Source: Pseudomonas fluorescens (lineage in GTDB: Bacteria > Pseudomonadota > Gammaproteobacteria > Pseudomonadales > Pseudomonadaceae). From it: a DNA stretch of 64,000 bases. A program made the position numbers and the translations under genes. The stretch is taken from the NCBI RefSeq assembly GCF_001902145.1, contig NZ_MRST01000027.1, forward strand, positions 168,519 through 232,518, in the 5' to 3' direction. This document shows positions 35,189-45,303 of the stretch, piece by piece (position 1 is the stretch's first letter; every line of letters starts with the position of its first letter). The notes beneath the pieces are model-generated. The model did no database searches and had not been told where the DNA came from. It saw only the letters and a program-made list of their open reading frames with translations.

Positions 35189-37669
35189 ATGTTTGTATTC
35201 AAGTACGATGGATTGGCGCCGCTGTCGGTCGCCCTGATCTTCAGCAGCGCCTGCCTGGCCGACGGCGAAGAACAATTCAATACCTCGTTCCTGCAGGGCG
35301 CAGCTTCTGCGGTTGATGTGCAAGCATTGCTCGCCAGTAGCAGTGTGTTGCCCGGCAATTATCGGGTTGACCTTTACGGCAACGACACCCTGGTGGGCCG
35401 GCGCGATATCGACTTTCGTCATAACCCGGCCACCGGCAAAACCGAGGCCTGCCTGACCCTTGAAATGGTGCAGCAATTGGGCGTCGATATCGCCAGGCTG
35501 CAAGCGGCCGGCAAACTCGTTGGCGATGATCCCAACGCCTGCATCAACCTGCCCGCCTTGATCGACCAGGCCAGCGTGCGCTACGACGTGCCACGCCTGC
35601 GCTTGCTGGTCAGCGTGCCACAGAGCGCCATGGAACGTGGCCGCCGTGGGTATGTAGACCCGGCCTTGTGGGACGATGGCGTACCTGCCGCGTTCATCAA
35701 CTACCAGTTGAGCAGCAGCCGCAACAGCAACCAGGGTGAAACCACGCTCTCCAACAACATCGGCCTGCGCAACGGCATCAACCTGGGCGGCTGGCGATTG
35801 CGCAACGAATCGAACTTCAGCAGCAGCACCGGGCGCCCCAATACGTTCAAAAGCAACCGCAGCTACCTGCAACATGACGTGACGGCGTTAAAGGGCCAGT
35901 TCAGCGCCGGGGATATTTTCTCCGACGCCGACCTGTTCGACAGCGTGCGCTATCGCGGCTTGAAACTGGCCTCCGACGACGGCATGCGCGCCGACAGCGA
36001 GCGCGGCTATGCGCCGATCATTCGCGGTATCGCCCAGTCCAGCGCGACCGTGGAGATTCGTCAGAATAACTACATCCTCTACACCGCCAACGTGCCACCG
36101 GGCCCGTTCGAGATCAGTGACATCTACCCCAGCGGCTCCAACGGCGACCTGGAAGTGACGATCATCGAAGCCGATGGCCGCCGCCGGGTCACGGTGCAGG
36201 CGTTTTCCAGCCTGCCGATCATGGTGCGTCAGGGCCAGCTCAAATACAGCGTGTCGGCCGGGCAGTACAACAGCAACAGCGATGACCAGAAGTCACCGCA
36301 GTTCGTCAGCAGCACCCTGGCCTACGGCATCAGCAGCAACCTGTCCGGGATCATCGGCGCGCAGGCCACGGAGAACTTCCAGGCGATGTCCATCGGCGCC
36401 GGCCGCAATACCGCCATTGGTGCGGTGTCCCTGGACGTGACCCATTCGGTCAGTCGCACCTTTGGCCAGGCGGTCACGGGCAATAGCGTGCGGGCCTTGT
36501 ATGCCAAGACATTTACCGGCACCGACACCAGCTTCACCCTCGCCGCTTATCGCTATTCGACCGAGGGTTACCGCACCCTCAGCGATCACGTCGAGGAACT
36601 GAGCCATGAAGGCGAGAAGCGCACCGGCAACTCGAAAACCCGTACCGACCTGACCATCAACCAGAGCCTTGGCCTCAACCAGCAATATGGCAGCATTTAT
36701 GTGAACGCCAGTGACCAGCGCTACTGGGGGCGTGGGGGATCGCAGAGCCTGTCGGCGGGCTACAGCAACTATTGGGGTGAGGTGAGCTACAACCTTGGCG
36801 CGACTTACACCAAGGATGTCGGCAACTATGGACCGGCCAACAACGACACCCTGGTCAACCTGTCGCTGTCCTTCCCATTGGGCTCAAAACCCCGCGCGCC
36901 ACGGGCCTTTGTCTCCGCCAGCACGCAGAAAGCCAGCGACACCACCCAAGTGGGCATCAACGGCTATCTGTCGGAAGACAGCGACACCTATTACTCGGTG
37001 CAAGGCGGTAACAGCAGCACCGGCGGCAGCACCGGCTCGGCCAACCTCAGCACACGCACCTCGGTGATGGATATCAGTGCCGGTTACAGCCAGGGGCGCG
37101 GGTATAACTCGCAGAACCTTAACCTGTCAGGTTCCGTGGTGGGGCATGCGGGCGGGATCAATCTGGGGCAAACCGTGGGCGAGACCTTTGCGCTGGCGCA
37201 GGTGGAAGGGGTCAAAGGCGCGAAAATCGGCAGCTTTTCCGGCGCCAAGACTGGCAGCAACGGCTTTGCCGTGGTGCCTAACGCGCAGCCTTATCGCGTC
37301 AACTGGATCAGCCTGGACACTCGTGACCTGGGCACCGATATCGAGATCGACAACGCCACCCAGCAAGTGGTGCCGCGACGTGGTGCCGTGGTGTTGGCGC
37401 GCTATGCCAGCAAGACCGGGCGACGTGTGCAGTTTGCGCTGTTCGATGCCCAGCATCGACCGATCCCGTTTGGTGCGGCGCTGGAAGACAGTGCGGGCAA
37501 GCAGATCGCAATTGCCGACCCTAGCGGCAAGGCCCTGGCGTTGGTTGAGTCCGACGCCGGCACCTTGGCGATCACTTGGCAAGACCAGCGATGTGAGGCG
37601 CCTTATGCATTGCCGGAGCGCAACAAGGCGTTGAACTATGAGCGGATGGAGTTGAGTTGCCGTCCTTAG
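35189..37669 (+). CDS. Outer membrane fimbrial usher (CupD3-like)
   Basis: 826 residues with a signal peptide, a short N-terminal domain (LPGNYRVDLYGNDTLVGRRDIDF, shown in part), a 24-strand barrel with plug (SYLQHDVTALKGQF...GDIFSDADLFDSVRYRGLKLASD) and C-terminal domains ending in a cysteine pair (CEAPYAL...LSCRP). A strong Shine-Dalgarno-like GGAGGTGAT lies at 35167-35175, somewhat far from the ATG. Ushers secrete and polymerise chaperone-bound subunits. No adhesin or second chaperone follows; the next 1.3 kb is repeat DNA. Confidence 0.93.
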   Translation: MFVFKYDGLAPLSVALIFSSACLADGEEQFNTSFLQGAASAVDVQALLASSSVLPGNYRVDLYGNDTLVGRRDIDFRHNPATGKTEACLTLEMVQQLGVDIARLQAAGKLVGDDPNACINLPALIDQASVRYDVPRLRLLVSVPQSAMERGRRGYVDPALWDDGVPAAFINYQLSSSRNSNQGETTLSNNIGLRNGINLGGWRLRNESNFSSSTGRPNTFKSNRSYLQHDVTALKGQFSAGDIFSDADLFDSVRYRGLKLASDDGMRADSERGYAPIIRGIAQSSATVEIRQNNYILYTANVPPGPFEISDIYPSGSNGDLEVTIIEADGRRRVTVQAFSSLPIMVRQGQLKYSVSAGQYNSNSDDQKSPQFVSSTLAYGISSNLSGIIGAQATENFQAMSIGAGRNTAIGAVSLDVTHSVSRTFGQAVTGNSVRALYAKTFTGTDTSFTLAAYRYSTEGYRTLSDHVEELSHEGEKRTGNSKTRTDLTINQSLGLNQQYGSIYVNASDQRYWGRGGSQSLSAGYSNYWGEVSYNLGATYTKDVGNYGPANNDTLVNLSLSFPLGSKPRAPRAFVSASTQKASDTTQVGINGYLSEDSDTYYSVQGGNSSTGGSTGSANLSTRTSVMDISAGYSQGRGYNSQNLNLSGSVVGHAGGINLGQTVGETFALAQVEGVKGAKIGSFSGAKTGSNGFAVVPNAQPYRVNWISLDTRDLGTDIEIDNATQQVVPRRGAVVLARYASKTGRRVQFALFDAQHRPIPFGAALEDSAGKQIAIADPSGKALALVESDAGTLAITWQDQRCEAPYALPERNKALNYERMELSCRP

Positions 37670-37705
37670 AGGGGCAGCTATTTAACTGATGCATAAAGAA
37701 CAAAA

Positions 37706-38996
37706 TGTGGGAGCTGGCTTGCCTGCGAATGCGGTGGTTCAGTTACAGATTCAATGACTGACACACCGCCTTCGCGGGCAAGCCCTAATGCCAGTCAGTT
37801 AAGCGGTCATCGCCTTCTGTAGGAGCGAGCTTGCTCGCGAAAAACGCCAACGATAACGCGTGATTGCTGAATGAACGCGGCGCCTGTGGGCTTTTCGCGA
37901 GCAAGCTCGCTCCTACAAAAAAACCTTAACTGACTGGCATTAGGGCAAGCCCGCACACAGGGATCTGTGCCCGGCGCTGATTCTGTGGGTATTCCACAAC
38001 CAGTGTGGGAGCTGGCTTGCCTGCGAATGCGGTGGTTCAGTTACAGATTCAATGACTGACACACCGCCTTCGCGGGCAAACCCTAATGCCAGTCAGTTAA
38101 GCGGTCATCGCCTTCTGTAGGAGCGAGCTTGCTCGCGAAAAACGCCAACGATAACGCGTGTTTGCTGAATGAACGCGGCGCCTGTGGGCTTTTCGCGAGC
38201 AAGCTCGCTCCTACAAAAAAACCTTAACTGACTGGCATTAGGGCAAGCCCGCACACAGGGATCTGTGCCCGGCGCTGATTCTGTGGGTATTCCACAACCA
38301 GTGTGGGAGCTGGCTTGCCTGCGAATGCGGTGGTTCAGTTACAGATTCAATGACTGACACACCGCCTTCGCGGGCAAACCCTAATGCCAGTCAGTTAAGC
38401 GGTCATCGCCTTCTGTAGGAGCGAGCTTGCTCGCGAAAAACGCCAACGATAACGCGTGATTGCTGAATGAACGCGGCGCCTGTGGGCTTTTCGCGAGCAA
38501 GCTCGCTCCTATAAAAAAACCTTAACTGACTGGCATTAGGGCAAGCCCGCACACAGGGATCTGTGCCCGGCGCTGATTCTGTGGGTATTCCATAACCAGT
38601 GTGGGAGCTGGCTTGCCTGCGAACGCGGTGGTTCAGGTACAGATTCAATGACTGACACGCCGCCTTCGCGGGCAAGCCCTAATGCCGGTCAGTTAAGCGG
38701 TCATCGCCTTCTGTAGGAGCGAGCTTGCTCGCGAAAAACGCCAACGATAACGCGTGATTGCTGAATGAACGCGGCGCCTGTGGGCTTTTCGCGAGCAAGC
38801 TCGCTCCTACAAAAAAACCTTAACTGACTGGCATTAGGGCAAGCCCGCACACAGGGATCTGTGCCCGGCGCTGATTCTGTGGGTATTCCACAACCAGTGT
38901 GGGAGCTGGCTTGCCTGCGAATGCGGTGGTTCAGTTACAGATTCAATGACTGACACGCCGCCTTCGCGGGCAATCCCCCTCCCACATTTTTTTACA
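37706..38996. repeat. Tandem array of a 298-bp nested-REPIN unit (four full copies and a partial fifth)
   Basis: Units begin at TGTGGGAGCTGG at 37706, 38004, 38302, 38600 and 38898, exactly 298 bp apart. Each unit contains a left REP arm of the AGCTGGC type, then an inverted segment CTAATGCCAGTCAGTTAAG ... CTTAACTGACTGGCATTAG enclosing a complete GTAGGAGCGAG-type REPIN, then GGCAAGCCCGCACACAGGG and a linker. GGCAAGCC flanks the inserted segment on both sides. Copies differ by a few bases (for example GTGATTGC or GTGTTTGC; TCCTACAA or TCCTATAA). The last copy stops after the first REPIN. This fills all of the 1.3 kb between usher and tamB; there is no gene. Confidence 0.92.
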
Positions 38997-39005
38997 GCGT
39001 ACCGG

Positions 39006-42000
39006 TCAGAAATCGCGCTTGTAGAAGATATCCAGGGAGCTGGCCACACCCGTCGCTACTTCCAGATACACCTTCTTGCTCAGCAAATAACGCAAGGCGA
39101 TGGTGTTAGCCGGTTCGAACACCCCTACCCCATAACGCAGGCTGAGCTTCTCGTTGATCTTGCCGCTTGCAACCACCGCCGTACTGTTGCCAGTACCTTG
39201 GGTGTCGAGATCAAAATCCTGAATCCCCAGCTTGTTGGCAATATCCGAGGTCACGCCGGCACTGCCCATCAAGCCCAGGCCCAGGGCGGCTTCGGCGAGC
39301 ATGTTGTTGTCTTCGCCGGTGTTGGTGCGCGAACGGCCCAGTACCAGGTACGACAGCGCATCTTCCTGGGCCATGGCCGGCTCGGAAAAGATCTGGGTGG
39401 TGGGTTGTTCGGCGCTGCCGCTCAGGCGAATACCGGCGGTCACGGTGCGGGACGATTCGACCACCACACGCACGGCTTCGATGTCCAGGAAGGGTTGGTC
39501 CAGCGGCCCGGCAAACAACAGCCGTGCGCGGCGCACGTTGAGGCGTTGGCCGTAGGCGCGGTAGCGACCGTCGTTGAGCCACAGCTCGCCACGGGTGTCC
39601 ATGTTGTCGCCAATGTGCACATGGCCCTGCACTTTGGCGGTCAGGCCGAAGCCGGCGAAGTTGAGCTGGTCTTCACCCACCTCCACGTCGATATCCATCG
39701 CCATGGCCATCGGCGGTTTGCCCTCTTCGGTCTGGCTGCCAATGATCACCGTGTCATCGGAGACCTTGACGGTGGACGGCGGCAACTCGCGCACGGTGAT
39801 GTCGCCACGGGGGATATGGACCTTGCCGGCAATCGCCAGTTTGTCGTCCTTGAGGCTGATCTTCAGGTCGGGCGCCACTTCCAGCTTGGCGTAGGGTTCT
39901 ACGGTGACCGGCAGTTGCGAGCCCTTGAGGCTGAGGTCGACCACCAGGGCGCGGCCCCAGTCGATCTGGCCATTGAGGCTGCCCTGCCCGGCCTTGCCGC
40001 TGCGCCAGCCGCCGTTGAGCTGCACGCTTTCGCCAGCGATCTGCGCCTGCAGGTTAAGCCCCTCGAGGCTGATGGGCAGTTCCGGCCCGGAGACTTCGCC
40101 GCCCACCAGGTTCAGGTTGCCGTTGACCAAAGGCGCAAGCAAACCGCCGGAGATGCGACCATTGCCGTTGAGTTTGCCGTTGAGCGTTTCCACCATCGGC
40201 ACAAAGGGCCGCGCTACGGCGAGGTCCAGGCCGGTGAGGCTGAAGGTGCCGGTGATCGGTTTGTTGTTCGGCAGCGGGTTGATCTGCGCCTGTAGCAACA
40301 ACTCGCCGAGTTTGCCGCCACGGAAATTCAATTGGGTGTCGATGCGCTTGGGGTTGAGGGTGGTTTCCAGCTTCAGGGTGTCGTAGGGGAAATCCAGCCA
40401 CTGGCCTTTGTCGCGCACGCGCAGGGTGCCGCCACTGGCGTCCACCGCGACCACACCTTTTGGGCCGCTCTGGGGGAGGTCCAGTTGCACATCGGCGTTG
40501 AGCTTGCCCTGCCAGGCGAAGTCTTTGGGCAGGAAGGCCGTGAGGCTGTCGAGGGGGAATTGCTTGAGGTGGTAACGCAACTTCGGCTCGGGCATCAGGC
40601 GCTGGTCTTCGCCACACAGGCTGGCGCCGCCGGAGACCCAGCAGTGTGCGCCGAAGGTCAGCTTGCCATCGGCCAGGCGTTCGATCTTCGCCGGGGCTTG
40701 CAGCCGCCAATCCTGACCACCGGCTTGCACGTCGCCACTGGCCAGGCGCCCGCGCCAGTTGTCTTTGTCGAGGTTGCCGTCCAGGGCCAGGGCCAGTTTG
40801 ACCAGCGGGCCCGCCAGGTTCAGTTGGACTTTCTGGCTCTTGATGTCGCCCTGGGCGCTGGTGGTGAGGTTGCCGACTTGCGTCTCGCCGCTTTGAATGC
40901 CGTTGGCCTTGAGGTCGAGCTTGGCGCGCTGGGCGCTATCGAGGTTGGCGTCCAGGTTGAGGGTTTGCAGACGGTTGTCGGCAAAGGCCAGTTGCTGACC
41001 CTTGAGGTCGAGCTTGCCTTGAGGGGCTTTCAAGGTGCCGGCCACCTCGACACGCCCGTTGACTTGCCCACGCAGTTGCGGCCAGAGCTGGGCCAGGCGC
41101 GCCAGCTTGATGTCGATCTGCCCGGCCAGACGCTGTTGCAGGCTGCCGCTGCCGTTGATGCGGTTATCGCCCAGGCGAATGTCCAGGTTGGCGAGGGTCC
41201 ATTGTTCGCCGGCGCCCTCGGCCTTGGCCGCGAGCACGGCGGTTTGGCCGCGCAGGCGGCCTTTGAGGTCCAGGTCGGCGTTGAGCTTGAGCTGTTCGTT
41301 CTTGAACTCGCCTTTGCTGCGCAGCGGCCCTGCCAGGGTGCCGGGCAACTCTGCGACCCAGTAGGCCGGGTTCAGCGCCGACAGATCCAGCGCGGTGTCC
41401 CAGGCAATACCGTCGGCAAATTGCAGGTTAAGGTGGCCTTCGGCCTTGCCTTGGCCGGCGCTAAGCTTCAGCTCGGGGAGGAAGACTTGCTTGAGGTCGC
41501 CACTGAAGGGCGTGACCACATTGAACTTGCCCGCCGGGCCGTCGAGGTCGGCCTTGAGATTGCCCAGGTAGTTGCCGTCTTTATAGGAGATTTCACCGTT
41601 GAAGGTGCGCAGGGCCACTTGCGGTTCGTCGATGACCGGATAGAGGCGATGCCAGGGGAAGTCCAGCCAGTCGATCTTGGCGTCCGCACTGAAACCTTGT
41701 TGCCAGTCCAGGTTGGCACTGAGCTTGAGGCTTTGCTTGTCACCGGCATTCAGGTCCAGCCCGGCGATCTGTGCGCCCTTGGCGTCGACCTTGCCTTGCA
41801 GGAGTAAATCCATCGGGCCTTTTTCCGCTGGCAGCACGGCCTTGCCCAGCAACTGGTAGCCATCTTTCAGGTTGCCCTTGGCGCTCAGGTCCAGTTGATT
41901 GAGTTGCAGGGTATCGGGCAGGTCTGCGCTGGGTTTGAACGACTCGGAGGTGATGTGCACCTGCGCCGGCAGGTTTTCCACCAGGGGTTGCAGCTCGCCA

Positions 42001-42695
42001 GTGAGCTTGGCCGGCAGGTAGCCGCTGCTGTCGGCGTCGAGCTTGAGGGTCTTGAGCAGGTCGCCATCGAGCTTGAGGGCGATGGTCCAGGGCGCGCCGC
42101 CCGGCGCATAGGGCAAGCTCAGGTTACCGGTGGCATTCAGCGGCCAGTCGCCGGTAGGTTGCAGCAGGCCGGCGAGGTCCAACACCAGATCGTCGCGCTG
42201 TAGATGCACCGAGTCGATCTGCATACCGGCGGCAGTCCAGTGCGCCGCCAGTTGCAGGCCCTTGAGTTCTTCATTGCCGTTGAACAGCAGGCTGCCGATG
42301 CGAACATCGCCCAACTGGATTGCCACCGGCAGCTTCAGTTCGGGCAGCTGGATCGGCCCGCTGCTGCTTTCTTCGGTACTGGGCGCAAATTCCAGGCTGA
42401 CCTGCTCCACATCCAACTGATCGATGCACAAGGTCATGCGCAACAGGCAGCCAGGCGACCAGTCAAACTTCGGCGCATTCAACTCGACGCGGCTGCCGTC
42501 CTGCTGCCACAGCAAATGATCGGCACTCCACTGCCCGCCCAGGCGCCCGTGAAAATTCTCCACGCTCAAACCTGGCACCTGGCCCAAGACCCAGCGACTG
42601 CCCGCCTGGGTGCCGAGCACCGACCACAGCGCCAGTAACAGCAAGGCGAGGATGGCGACCAGCGCCAGCCCCGCTATTTTCAAACCACGCATCAC
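39006..42695 (-). CDS. tamB: Translocation and assembly module inner membrane protein TamB
   Basis: 1229 residues. A single N-terminal membrane anchor (about 7-28) is followed by a very long repetitive beta-rich periplasmic region and the C-terminal TamB (DUF490) domain. The last strand ends in SLDIFYKRDF with a terminal Phe. The protein spans the periplasm as a hydrophobic groove. It works with TamA in outer-membrane protein assembly and phospholipid transport to the outer membrane. Its ATG overlaps the tamA stop by 4 bp, giving the usual tamA-tamB operon. Confidence 0.95.
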   Translation of the reverse strand: MMRGLKIAGLALVAILALLLLALWSVLGTQAGSRWVLGQVPGLSVENFHGRLGGQWSADHLLWQQDGSRVELNAPKFDWSPGCLLRMTLCIDQLDVEQVSLEFAPSTEESSSGPIQLPELKLPVAIQLGDVRIGSLLFNGNEELKGLQLAAHWTAAGMQIDSVHLQRDDLVLDLAGLLQPTGDWPLNATGNLSLPYAPGGAPWTIALKLDGDLLKTLKLDADSSGYLPAKLTGELQPLVENLPAQVHITSESFKPSADLPDTLQLNQLDLSAKGNLKDGYQLLGKAVLPAEKGPMDLLLQGKVDAKGAQIAGLDLNAGDKQSLKLSANLDWQQGFSADAKIDWLDFPWHRLYPVIDEPQVALRTFNGEISYKDGNYLGNLKADLDGPAGKFNVVTPFSGDLKQVFLPELKLSAGQGKAEGHLNLQFADGIAWDTALDLSALNPAYWVAELPGTLAGPLRSKGEFKNEQLKLNADLDLKGRLRGQTAVLAAKAEGAGEQWTLANLDIRLGDNRINGSGSLQQRLAGQIDIKLARLAQLWPQLRGQVNGRVEVAGTLKAPQGKLDLKGQQLAFADNRLQTLNLDANLDSAQRAKLDLKANGIQSGETQVGNLTTSAQGDIKSQKVQLNLAGPLVKLALALDGNLDKDNWRGRLASGDVQAGGQDWRLQAPAKIERLADGKLTFGAHCWVSGGASLCGEDQRLMPEPKLRYHLKQFPLDSLTAFLPKDFAWQGKLNADVQLDLPQSGPKGVVAVDASGGTLRVRDKGQWLDFPYDTLKLETTLNPKRIDTQLNFRGGKLGELLLQAQINPLPNNKPITGTFSLTGLDLAVARPFVPMVETLNGKLNGNGRISGGLLAPLVNGNLNLVGGEVSGPELPISLEGLNLQAQIAGESVQLNGGWRSGKAGQGSLNGQIDWGRALVVDLSLKGSQLPVTVEPYAKLEVAPDLKISLKDDKLAIAGKVHIPRGDITVRELPPSTVKVSDDTVIIGSQTEEGKPPMAMAMDIDVEVGEDQLNFAGFGLTAKVQGHVHIGDNMDTRGELWLNDGRYRAYGQRLNVRRARLLFAGPLDQPFLDIEAVRVVVESSRTVTAGIRLSGSAEQPTTQIFSEPAMAQEDALSYLVLGRSRTNTGEDNNMLAEAALGLGLMGSAGVTSDIANKLGIQDFDLDTQGTGNSTAVVASGKINEKLSLRYGVGVFEPANTIALRYLLSKKVYLEVATGVASSLDIFYKRDF

Positions 42696-44419
42696 AGCTC
42701 AGGCCCCATGGAAAAGTGCAAGCGAATGCCGCCCGGATCTTCGAGGGCATGGGCCAGGTCGAGGCGAATCGGCCCCACCGGCGATACCCAGCGCACGCCG
42801 ACGCCCACACCGGTTTTCAGGCTCGGCAGGTCGAGATTGTTGAAGGAGTTGCCCTGGTCGATAAAAGTCGCGATACGCCATTTGTCGGTGATGGAATATT
42901 GATACTCGGCGCTCAAGGCCACCATGTAGCGGCCGCCGATGCGGTCGCCGCGATCGTTCTCGGGCGACAGCGTCTGGTACTCGTAGCCGCGCACGCTCTG
43001 ATCACCACCGGCGAAGAAGCGCAATGAAGGAGGCACGGACTTGTAGCCGTTGGTGGCACTGCCGCCAAATTGCGCACGGCCCAGGAAGCGGTGGTTATCC
43101 CACAAGGTGGTCAGGCCCTTGATGGTCGCTGTGCCGTAAAGCAGATTGGTGTCGGACCCAAGGCCCTCCTTGGCGACCTTGGTGTCGAACATCAGGCGGT
43201 AACCATGGTGCGGGTCGATACGGTTGTCACTGCGCAGGTAGGAATAACTCACGCCTGGCATCAGCAGGTTACTCAGGCCCGAATCATTGCCCAGGCGGTA
43301 TTCTTCGCGCTGGTACTTGAGGGAGATCACCCGCGTCCAGCCACTGGGCAGCTTGCTGTGCCATTCGGGGCCGAGGGTGAGCAACTTGCTCAGGGTGTCG
43401 GTGTTGGCGATCTCTTCATTCTGATAACCGCCGGCAAAGCGCAACTTGTCGGTGAGCGGCGGATCGAGCGGGATGTCGTACCACAGGCCGACGTTCTGCC
43501 GTGGCGCCGACAGTTCGGCTTCCCAGCCATAACTGTGGCCCTGGGGGTTGACCCAATGGCGCGTCCAGTTGGCTTTGCCCCGTGGGCCGACGTCAGTGGA
43601 ATAACCCAGGCCCAGGCCCATGGTGCGCGGCTTGCGGGTGTCCAGTTGCACCGCGACCGGGATCACGTCATCGGTGGCGGCGGTGGGGCTGGCATCCACG
43701 CGCACGCCTTCAAAGAAGCCGCTGGCTTGCAGGTTCTGGTTGAGTTCGGCGACCAGCTCGGAGTCATAGGGCGTGCCGGGCTTGAACGGCACCATGCGCT
43801 GCAACAGCTCTTCATCAAAGGGCGTGTCGCCGCTGAAGCTGACTTTACCCATGCTGTAGCGTGGGCCGCTGTCGTAAATGAGTTCGATGTCGGCCACGCC
43901 CGCTTGAGGGTCCACGGCAAGTTTCTGGCTGGTGAAGCGCCCGCTGAAAAACCCGTAGCGCGAGGCCTGGTTCTGGATCAGGCGCTTGGCGTCTTCGTAA
44001 TGGCCGTGGTTGAGCACGACGCCGGGCTTGAGGTCGTCGCTGGCGGGCACGCGAAACGCCTTGAGGCTCGCGGCCGGGCCATCGACCCGCAGGGTCACGT
44101 TGCGCAGATGCACCGGTTCGCCGGGGTCGATGGTGAGAGTCAGGCGCGGGTTCTTGCCGCCCTTCACATCGCTGGCGATCTGTGGCTGATAGTAGCCCAG
44201 GGCCTGCGCGGCTTTACGCGCCTGCTCCTCGGCGCCACGGCTGAACCGCAGCAAGGCTTCTTCGTCACGATCGCCCACCCCGCCGATATAGCCTTCGATG
44301 TTGGCTTTCAGCGCGTCGTTCGAGGGTTTGATCCGCACGTCCAGTTCGCTTTGCGCCAATGCGCCGCAGCTTGTGAACAGCAGAATCAAGCCGCTGGTAA
44401 ATCTTCCTGGAAACTTCAT
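42692..44419 (-). CDS. tamA: Translocation and assembly module outer membrane protein TamA
   Basis: 575 residues from the ATG at 44419, which opens a proper signal peptide (MKFPGRFTSGLILLFTSCGALAQ). A longer frame to 44533 has no signal features. Three POTRA domains (about 25-265) are followed by an Omp85-family 16-strand barrel with LRFFAGGDQSVRGYEYQTL (the VRGY motif of lid loop 6) and end in LHFSMGPEL. It forms the outer-membrane half of the TAM complex. Confidence 0.95.
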   Translation of the reverse strand: MKFPGRFTSGLILLFTSCGALAQSELDVRIKPSNDALKANIEGYIGGVGDRDEEALLRFSRGAEEQARKAAQALGYYQPQIASDVKGGKNPRLTLTIDPGEPVHLRNVTLRVDGPAASLKAFRVPASDDLKPGVVLNHGHYEDAKRLIQNQASRYGFFSGRFTSQKLAVDPQAGVADIELIYDSGPRYSMGKVSFSGDTPFDEELLQRMVPFKPGTPYDSELVAELNQNLQASGFFEGVRVDASPTAATDDVIPVAVQLDTRKPRTMGLGLGYSTDVGPRGKANWTRHWVNPQGHSYGWEAELSAPRQNVGLWYDIPLDPPLTDKLRFAGGYQNEEIANTDTLSKLLTLGPEWHSKLPSGWTRVISLKYQREEYRLGNDSGLSNLLMPGVSYSYLRSDNRIDPHHGYRLMFDTKVAKEGLGSDTNLLYGTATIKGLTTLWDNHRFLGRAQFGGSATNGYKSVPPSLRFFAGGDQSVRGYEYQTLSPENDRGDRIGGRYMVALSAEYQYSITDKWRIATFIDQGNSFNNLDLPSLKTGVGVGVRWVSPVGPIRLDLAHALEDPGGIRLHFSMGPEL

Positions 44420-44483
44420 AGGCGCGGATGCTACACGAGCGAGAGAGGAACTATGAACCCAGATTCTTCTGAATAATTCTGTC

Positions 44484-45134
44484 TCAAGCCGTTGCAGGAT
44501 GTAACGCCTGGGGGTTGGGATGGAAAAACACATGTTCGCGCACCGGCCCTACGGCGACTTCGCCGATTTCCTCATAGCCTTGGCGCTTGTAGAAATCCAG
44601 GTAGCGGGAGTTGCCGGTGTCGAGCACCACGCCGGATGAATGCGGGTCGTCGGCACACCAATTGTGGACCGCTTCGAGCAACTGCTCACCATGATGCCTA
44701 CCCTGGAACTGCGGGTGGATGCCCAGCAGCGGCAGCACATGCACAGACTCGTTGGGCAGGCACGCCATGACGGCCTGATGGTATTCCAGGTAACGTCGCG
44801 TGCCGCGCACGCCGGTGCTCAGCCACATGCGAATTTGCCAGGCCCAGCTTTCGGTAATGCCCAGGCGCCGCTGGGGCGGTGCAATCAGGGCGATGCCGAT
44901 CAGTCGATCGTTGACGAACAGGCCGATGGCCGGGAGTTTCTGGAAAAAATGCTGCTTGACCAGTTCGCGCACAGTGGCACGTACTCGCTGCTCATAGCCC
45001 GACCGCTCGGCTTCGAAGATGTAGGCGAAGGTCGGCTCATGGCGATACGCCTGGTACAGCAGGGATCGCGCTTCGCGGGAGTAACCGCTATTGAGCAGGC
45101 GGATTTCGGCAGTGGCCGTCGAAGTGTCTGGCAT
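44484..45134 (-). CDS. GNAT-family N-acetyltransferase
   Basis: 216 residues from the ATG at 45134, which has GGAG ten bases upstream; a longer start at 45194 adds 20 unconserved residues. The acetyl-CoA loop is seen as LLGIHPQFQGRHHGEQLLEAV, followed by SSGVVLDTGNSRYLDFYKRQGYEEIGEV, the C-terminal GNAT pattern. The substrate is unknown. It lies between tamA and xthA, with xthA divergent. Confidence 0.85.
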   Translation of the reverse strand: MPDTSTATAEIRLLNSGYSREARSLLYQAYRHEPTFAYIFEAERSGYEQRVRATVRELVKQHFFQKLPAIGLFVNDRLIGIALIAPPQRRLGITESWAWQIRMWLSTGVRGTRRYLEYHQAVMACLPNESVHVLPLLGIHPQFQGRHHGEQLLEAVHNWCADDPHSSGVVLDTGNSRYLDFYKRQGYEEIGEVAVGPVREHVFFHPNPQALHPATA

Positions 45135-45303
45135 AACAGTCAATCTCCCTGGGCGCCACTCAAACATGGCGTTCTTATGGGTACGAACCTGCACAGCTTG
45201 AGTCGTTCCCAGACATTAGCAGCGCATTCATCCTACCGCCACGCTGGCCCCCATCCGACTTGTCGGCTAGCATCGCCCTTTTGCCAGACTTGGACTGCCG
45301 ACC

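Noticed and set aside
37706..38996. CRISPR array
   Set aside because: The period of 298 bp, the near-identity of the entire unit including 'spacers', and the REP palindromes rule it out; no cas genes are present.
40332..41807. 491-codon open frame on the plus strand opposite tamB
   Set aside because: Antisense to a full-length TamB and of biased composition (Val, Gly, Leu, Gln); no domain recognised.
43070..44476. 468-codon open frame on the plus strand opposite tamA
   Set aside because: It is a shadow of tamA, which has a signal peptide, POTRA domains and the VRGY barrel motif on the minus strand.
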